In this document: positions 60,243 through 64,000 of the stretch, one piece after another
Layout: every line of letters begins with the position of its first letter
Numbering within the stretch: the first letter of the stretch is position 1
Source: CAIYZT01 sp052387855
Lineage (GTDB): Bacteria > Pseudomonadota > Alphaproteobacteria > Rhodobacterales > Rhodobacteraceae
Direction of reading: 5' to 3'
Length of the DNA stretch: 64,000 nucleotides
Assembly: GCA_052387855.1 (NCBI GenBank)
Contig: JBQTIT010000051.1
Span: 1-64,000, forward strand
Notes under the pieces: generated by a model
Told to the model about the DNA's origin: nothing
The model's input: only the letters and a program-made list of their open reading frames with translations
Databases searched by the model: none
Translations under genes and position numbers: made by a program

Positions 60243-61931
60243 ATGTTTTCCAAGAAAAACGCTCAGGTAATCGCCCCGCAGCGGCAGGCCAAGGTTCCCT
60301 CGGCCCTGGTGCTGTCGGGCCTCTTGATCACGGCCCTGGCGGTGTTGCCGATCCTTGCCGTGATCGCGATTGCGCTGGGCGCGCAGACCAACGTCTGGCC
60401 GCATCTGATCCAGACCGTCCTGCCGCGCTATTTGTCGAACACGCTGGTGCTGATGCTGTCGGTCGGGGCGCTGTCGGTGGCGATGGGCACCGGCGCGGCC
60501 TGGATCGTGACCATGTACCGTTTTCCCGGGCGGGCGGCGCTGCGGGCGCTGCTGCTGTTCCCGATGGCGATTCCGGCCTATATCGGCGCCTATGCGCTGG
60601 TCGATTTCCTGGACTATTCGGGGCCGGTGCAGGCGGGCCTGCGGGCGCTGATGGGCTGGACCTCGGCCCGCGACTACTGGTTCCCCGAGACCCGGTCGAT
60701 CTGGTTCGCGGCGCTGGTCCTGGCTTCGGCCTTTTATCCCTATGTGTACCTTCTGGTCCGCAACGCGCTGCAAGAGCAGTCCGGCGGGCTTTATGAGGTG
60801 GCGCGGGCGCTGGGCACCGGGCCGGCGGGGCTGTTCCTGCGCGTGGGGCTGCCGCTGTCGCGGCCGGCACTGGCGGCGGGCCTGGCGCTGGTGCTGATGG
60901 AGACGGTGGCCGATTTCGGCGCGGTGCAGCACTTTGGCGTGCAGACGCTGACCACGGGGATCTTTACCACCTGGCTGGACGGCGCCAATGCCGCCGGCGC
61001 GGCGCAGATCGCGCTGGTGCTTCTGGGGATGATCCTGCTCTTGCTGCTGGCCGAGCGTCAGGGCCGGCGCAATGCGCGCTTTTTCCGCCCGGCGCGGTCA
61101 GATCGGCCGGTCGTGCCCAAGCCGCTGGGCGGGCTTTCCGCCGCGCTGGCCCTGGGGCTTTGCGCGGTTCCGGTTGGCTTGGGCTTTGTGCTGCCGGTGG
61201 CGGTGATGGCCTGGCACGCGCTGAAGCGGCCCGAGGTCTGGCTGGACCCGGGCCTGGCGGCGGCGCTGGGCAACACGGTGCTGGTCGGGGGTCTTGCGGC
61301 GCTGGTGACGGTGGCGGCGGCCTTTCTGGCCGCCTATGCGCTGCGAAGGCTGCACCGGGGTCTCGTTCGGGTGCTGGTGCCGGTCAGCATGCTTGGCTAT
61401 GCCGCGCCGGGGGCGGTGCTGGCGGTGGGGGTGCTGATCCCGCTGGCGGCGCTTGACCATTTCCTGGCCGACACGATCCTGCTGGTGACTGGCGTCGAGC
61501 CGGGCCTGTTGCTGACCGGCACCGCCTTTGCGCTGGTCGTGGCCTATTCGATGCGCTTTTTCGGCATCGCGCAATCCGCGCTTGACGCCGCCTTTGGCCG
61601 CATCCCGCCCTCGCTGTCGATGGCCGCCCGCTCGCTTGGCCGCAGCGAGGGCGAGGTCATCGCCGCCGTCCATGTGCCGCTGATGCGCGGCTCTGTGGTC
61701 ACCACGCTGCTGGTGGTCTTTGTCGAATGTGTCAAGGAACTGCCCGCGACGCTGCTCTTGCGTCCGTTCAACTTTTCGACCCTGTCCACCCGCACCTATG
61801 AGCTGGCCAGCCTTGAGCGCCTGGGCGAGGCGGCGCCGGCGGCGCTGGTGGTGATTCTGGTCGGCATGCTGGCCGTGCTGGCGCTGCTGCGGGCCGAGGG
61901 GCGCGCGCGAAATTCTGGGCCCACCCCTTGA
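60243..61931 (+). CDS. Iron(III) ABC transporter permease (FbpB/SfuB type)
   Basis: Fused double permease, 562 aa, about twelve helices in two halves, as in ferric-ion importers. First EAA loop YEVARALGTGPAGLFLRVGLPLSRPAL (in part); second MAARSLGRSEGEVIAAVHVPLMRG. PFNFSTLSTRTYELASLE near the end is characteristic for FbpB/SfuB. I take the ATG at 60243 (MFSKKNAQ); an ATG at 60213 is possible; neither has a strong ribosome site. The binding protein and ATPase are not in the window. Confidence 0.9.
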   Translation: MFSKKNAQVIAPQRQAKVPSALVLSGLLITALAVLPILAVIAIALGAQTNVWPHLIQTVLPRYLSNTLVLMLSVGALSVAMGTGAAWIVTMYRFPGRAALRALLLFPMAIPAYIGAYALVDFLDYSGPVQAGLRALMGWTSARDYWFPETRSIWFAALVLASAFYPYVYLLVRNALQEQSGGLYEVARALGTGPAGLFLRVGLPLSRPALAAGLALVLMETVADFGAVQHFGVQTLTTGIFTTWLDGANAAGAAQIALVLLGMILLLLLAERQGRRNARFFRPARSDRPVVPKPLGGLSAALALGLCAVPVGLGFVLPVAVMAWHALKRPEVWLDPGLAAALGNTVLVGGLAALVTVAAAFLAAYALRRLHRGLVRVLVPVSMLGYAAPGAVLAVGVLIPLAALDHFLADTILLVTGVEPGLLLTGTAFALVVAYSMRFFGIAQSALDAAFGRIPPSLSMAARSLGRSEGEVIAAVHVPLMRGSVVTTLLVVFVECVKELPATLLLRPFNFSTLSTRTYELASLERLGEAAPAALVVILVGMLAVLALLRAEGRARNSGPTP

Positions 61932-61965
61932 AACCGCCCCGCCGCAGGGCTATCCCAGCCGCAGT

Positions 61966-62003
<38 letters not shown>

Positions 62004-62089
62004 GCCGCCGGGTCTAATCGGGTAACGACTTTACAGTAAACAGAAAGTGCAGTTAAGACGGTGAACAAAGACGGGTTTTAAGACGGTAA

Positions 62090-62165
62090 GCCGGTTTAGC
62101 TCAGTTGGTAGAGCGCTTGATTTGTAATCAAGATGTCGCGGGTTCAAATCCTGCAACCGGCACCA
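62090..62165 (+). tRNA. tRNA-Thr (anticodon TGT)
   Basis: Complete cloverleaf, 76 nt including encoded CCA. Acceptor GCCGGTT/AACCGGC, D-arm with GTTGGTA, anticodon stem CTTGA/TCAAG around TTTGTAA, T-arm GCGGG-TTCAAAT-CCTGC, discriminator A. It directly precedes the restriction-modification genes, a common integration position. Confidence 0.97.
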
Positions 62166-62177
62166 AACCCCCTCAAA

Positions 62178-63164
62178 TCACTCAGCCGCAAGCCCAAGCA
62201 GCCCGGCCTCTCCCCTCAGGTCAAGCATCTGGCCCGCCGTCAGCGCGGCGTGAACCTCTGTCAGCCGTGCCGCCTGGGCGTCCTTGTCAAGGAACCGGAA
62301 GGCGGAGGCGGCAAGATATTCTGCGCTCAGCTCATAGGACAGCCACCGGCGCCCAAGGTCCTCAGCCGCCCGGCCCGTGGTGTTGGAGCCCGCAAATATG
62401 TCCACAACGAGGTCGCCCGGGTCGGTCAGGAACTTGATGAAGAACTCCGGCAGCTTGGCCGGGAAGCGGGCGGGGTGGCCCTTGGCCCCCACTGTCTTGC
62501 AACCACGCAGGTAGCCCCCGTTGCTGTCTGTGTTGGGTATCTGGAGGAGGTTGGACGGGATGGCACCGCCGTTGTCCTTCCCGAAGCCCTCACCGATGGC
62601 GTGGCCGCTGGGCCTGTCCTTGGGCGAGAAGAAGGCCCCGGGGTCCTCTATCAGCTTCTTCATGCGGTCGCTGTAGGGGGCCAGCACCTTCGACACATCC
62701 GCCTTCGGCCATTCAGTCTTGCTGAACCACCAGACGTTGTTGACGGCATCTTTCGCCCTGATCTTGCGCTTGTTCACCCACTCAATCGGGCTGGGGAGCT
62801 TGGCCGGGTTGAACCAGTAGAAGTCCTCAGCAAGGTAGAAGCCCAACTCATCACAAAACTTGATGGGGACGCGGAAGTTGTAGAGGCTCCGAGACGGGAC
62901 CCCCTTCTGGTAAGCCCCCCCAAGGTCCAGCACAAAGCTGCCGTCATCCCGGAGCTTCTGGCGCACGACGGCGGCGAACTCCGCCAGCCACTCCACATAC
63001 TCGTGCTGGTCCCGGTTGCCATACTCCTTCTTGCGTTGCAGGGCGAAGGGGGGCGACGTGAACACGAGGTTGACGCTGTTGTCGGGCAGGGTCTTGAGGA
63101 GGTCCAGCGCGTCACCGCACCACGCTTCCCCGTTGGGCGTTCTGTAAGCTAGGTGTTGTGCCAC
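62178..63164 (-). CDS. PvuII-type N4-cytosine DNA methyltransferase
   Basis: Modification enzyme, 328 aa, predicted to methylate the inner C of CAGCTG. Beta-class order: catalytic motif IV TSPPF (36-40; SPPF/Y is typical for N4-cytosine) comes before motif I DIFAGSNTTG (~255-264). GTG start at 63164 behind GGGGAGA. Divergent from the controller and endonuclease genes, exactly the arrangement of PvuII. Codon use is less GC-biased than the rest of the window, suggesting transfer. Confidence 0.93.
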   Translation of the reverse strand: MAQHLAYRTPNGEAWCGDALDLLKTLPDNSVNLVFTSPPFALQRKKEYGNRDQHEYVEWLAEFAAVVRQKLRDDGSFVLDLGGAYQKGVPSRSLYNFRVPIKFCDELGFYLAEDFYWFNPAKLPSPIEWVNKRKIRAKDAVNNVWWFSKTEWPKADVSKVLAPYSDRMKKLIEDPGAFFSPKDRPSGHAIGEGFGKDNGGAIPSNLLQIPNTDSNGGYLRGCKTVGAKGHPARFPAKLPEFFIKFLTDPGDLVVDIFAGSNTTGRAAEDLGRRWLSYELSAEYLAASAFRFLDKDAQAARLTEVHAALTAGQMLDLRGEAGLLGLAAE

Positions 63165-63229
63165 GAATCATTCTCCCCACTCTCATTGCTACTCATACGC
63201 TGTAGACGCATTTGCATCAACACGCGCCC
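63165..63229. promoter_or_regulatory. Control region between methyltransferase and C-protein genes
   Basis: 65 bp containing both divergent promoters and, by analogy with PvuII, C-boxes for the controller. A dyad CTAC-9 nt-GTAG lies at 63189-63205, and related CTCAT repeats occur at 63182-63186 and 63192-63196. I cannot identify a textbook C-box with confidence. Confidence 0.4.
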
Positions 63230-63469
63230 ATGCAACTCATGGAAAAGTCTGATTCGCCTCTCCGCCAAGCACTTGCAAAGAACCTGCGTGACCTTAGGGG
63301 GGAGCGCGGCCTGAGCCAAGAAGAACTCGCTGACCGTGCGGGCCTGCACCGCACTTTCGTCGGTGCCGTGGAGCGCTGTGAGCGTAACATATCCGTGGAC
63401 AACATCGGCAAGCTGGCCGACGCCTTGGGCGTCCCAGCATCGGTCCTCTTGGGAGAGGTGTCCAAGTGA
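63230..63469 (+). CDS. Controller (C) protein of the restriction-modification system
   Basis: 79-aa XRE-family HTH protein (LRQALAKNLRDLRGERGLSQ, EELADRAGLHRTFVGAVER, NISVDNIGKLADALGV), closely like C.PvuII, which activates its own and the endonuclease gene and delays restriction after transfer. Start ATG 63230 or 63239; many C genes are leaderless, so the ribosome site does not decide. Its TGA overlaps the endonuclease GTG by 4 bp. Confidence 0.9.
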   Translation: MQLMEKSDSPLRQALAKNLRDLRGERGLSQEELADRAGLHRTFVGAVERCERNISVDNIGKLADALGVPASVLLGEVSK

Positions 63470-63978
63470 CGCCGCACCCCGACAAGGCCAAGATGGACGC
63501 GCTTATGCCAGCCGTCCGGGAGTATCAGGCGCTGGCCGAACAGCACGGCATCAACGACATTTTCCAAGACAACGGCGGGAAGCCCTTGCAGGTCATCCTG
63601 ACGATGGGCCTGACGGTGCTGAGCGGGCGGGAGGGCAACGACGCCCGGGACGATGCAGGGCGGGAGTATGAGCTGAAGTCGGTGAACCTTAACCTGACCA
63701 AGAGCTTCTCCACCCATCACCACCTCAACCCGGTGATCCTTGAGAAATATCGTCAGGTGGGATGGGTGTTCGCCGTCTACCGGGGCATTGAACTGACCTG
63801 CATCCACGCTGTGGAGCCTGCCAAGTTGGAACCGCTGTTCACCAACTGGGAGAACAAGTGGCACCGCGACGGCGGCAAAGACATCAACAACCCCAAGATA
63901 CCCGTGTCATTCATCATGGCAAACGGCACATTGGTCTATGGGGCAGTGCCTGAGATCAAAACTGCCCGAGGAAGGTGA
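63466..63978 (+). CDS. PvuII-like type II restriction endonuclease
   Basis: 170 aa (PvuII itself is 157). Recognisable throughout: HGINDIFQDNGGKPLQV, REGNDARDDAGREYELKSV, FSTHHHLNPVI, YRQVGWVFAVYRGIEL and KDINNPKIPV. Asp59, Glu69 and Lys71 correspond to the PvuII catalytic D58/E68/K70, and the recognition His cluster (THHH) and NN pair are conserved, so CAGCTG is the expected site. GTG start at 63466 with GGGAGAGG, overlapping the C gene. A short extra C-terminal tail (GAVPEIKTARGR) is present. Confidence 0.95.
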   Translation: MTPHPDKAKMDALMPAVREYQALAEQHGINDIFQDNGGKPLQVILTMGLTVLSGREGNDARDDAGREYELKSVNLNLTKSFSTHHHLNPVILEKYRQVGWVFAVYRGIELTCIHAVEPAKLEPLFTNWENKWHRDGGKDINNPKIPVSFIMANGTLVYGAVPEIKTARGR

Positions 63979-64000
63979 AGCCGCCGATTGAGGACATGTT

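Noticed and set aside
59459..60796. Long plus-strand frame opposite the sulfotransferase-like gene
   Set aside because: Shadow of the minus-strand gene and of the iron permease in another frame; the minus-strand protein has coherent motifs, this one does not.

Overview
The window is GC-rich chromosomal DNA of an alphaproteobacterium, most likely a member of the Rhodobacteraceae (Rhodobacter/Paracoccus relatives). The pointers are the block NDUFA12-mlaD-DUF2155-aat-accC-accB, a GapR (DUF2312) gene, a PccR/ScfR-type regulator, a roseobacter-like LuxI, RutR-type regulators with RutR boxes, and CCCGGG-rich palindromic repeats. This assignment is inference from gene content; no 16S gene is present.

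Layout. 1-3675: divergent sugar-uptake locus (Tat-type binding protein, ATPase, RbsD/FucU mutarotase, PfkB kinase). 3686-8412: universal stress protein, a LuxI gene with an in-frame TGA exactly at the conserved Trp34 codon, a response regulator with a degenerate GGDEF-like domain, and a membrane histidine kinase. 8650-17233: a compact eight-gene operon of Ser/Thr kinase, FHA protein, PP2C phosphatase (frameshifted in a G8 tract), three different P-loop GTPases (one a 694-aa dynamin-like protein) and two unrecognised proteins; I consider this the best candidate for an undescribed system. 17274-18147: palindromic repeat cluster. 18165-27842: secreted hypothetical, then a five-gene oligosaccharide ABC importer plus GH2 glycosidase operon, a ~213-bp tandem array and a LacI regulator. 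28007-35708: xylulokinase, P1 peptidase, cupin, EamA exporter and housekeeping genes.

35923-50228: reductive pyrimidine degradation. PreT/PreA reduce uracil/thymine, HydA opens the dihydropyrimidine ring, and the M20 amidohydrolase removes the N-carbamoyl group. A SsuABC/ThiXYZ-like importer probably brings in the substrate. Two RutR-like repressors flank a pair of RutR boxes. One importer permease is frameshifted in a G9 tract. Kup is embedded in this region.

50351-61931: acyl-CoA-type regulator, response regulator plus SSF-type sensor kinase, orphan FliM/SpoA-like protein, a YeeE/YedE-DUF442 sulfur locus with five decayed tandem copies of its own 3' end, DksA-like protein, GapR, and an iron ABC permease. 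61966-63978: a 5' tRNA fragment, an intact tRNA-Thr(TGT) and a PvuII-like restriction-modification system (divergent N4-cytosine methyltransferase, C protein, endonuclease).

Two tandem arrays are copies of a gene end. Units of exactly 143 bp lie in register with the hydA start codon, and 145-bp units derive from the 3' end of the DUF442 gene.
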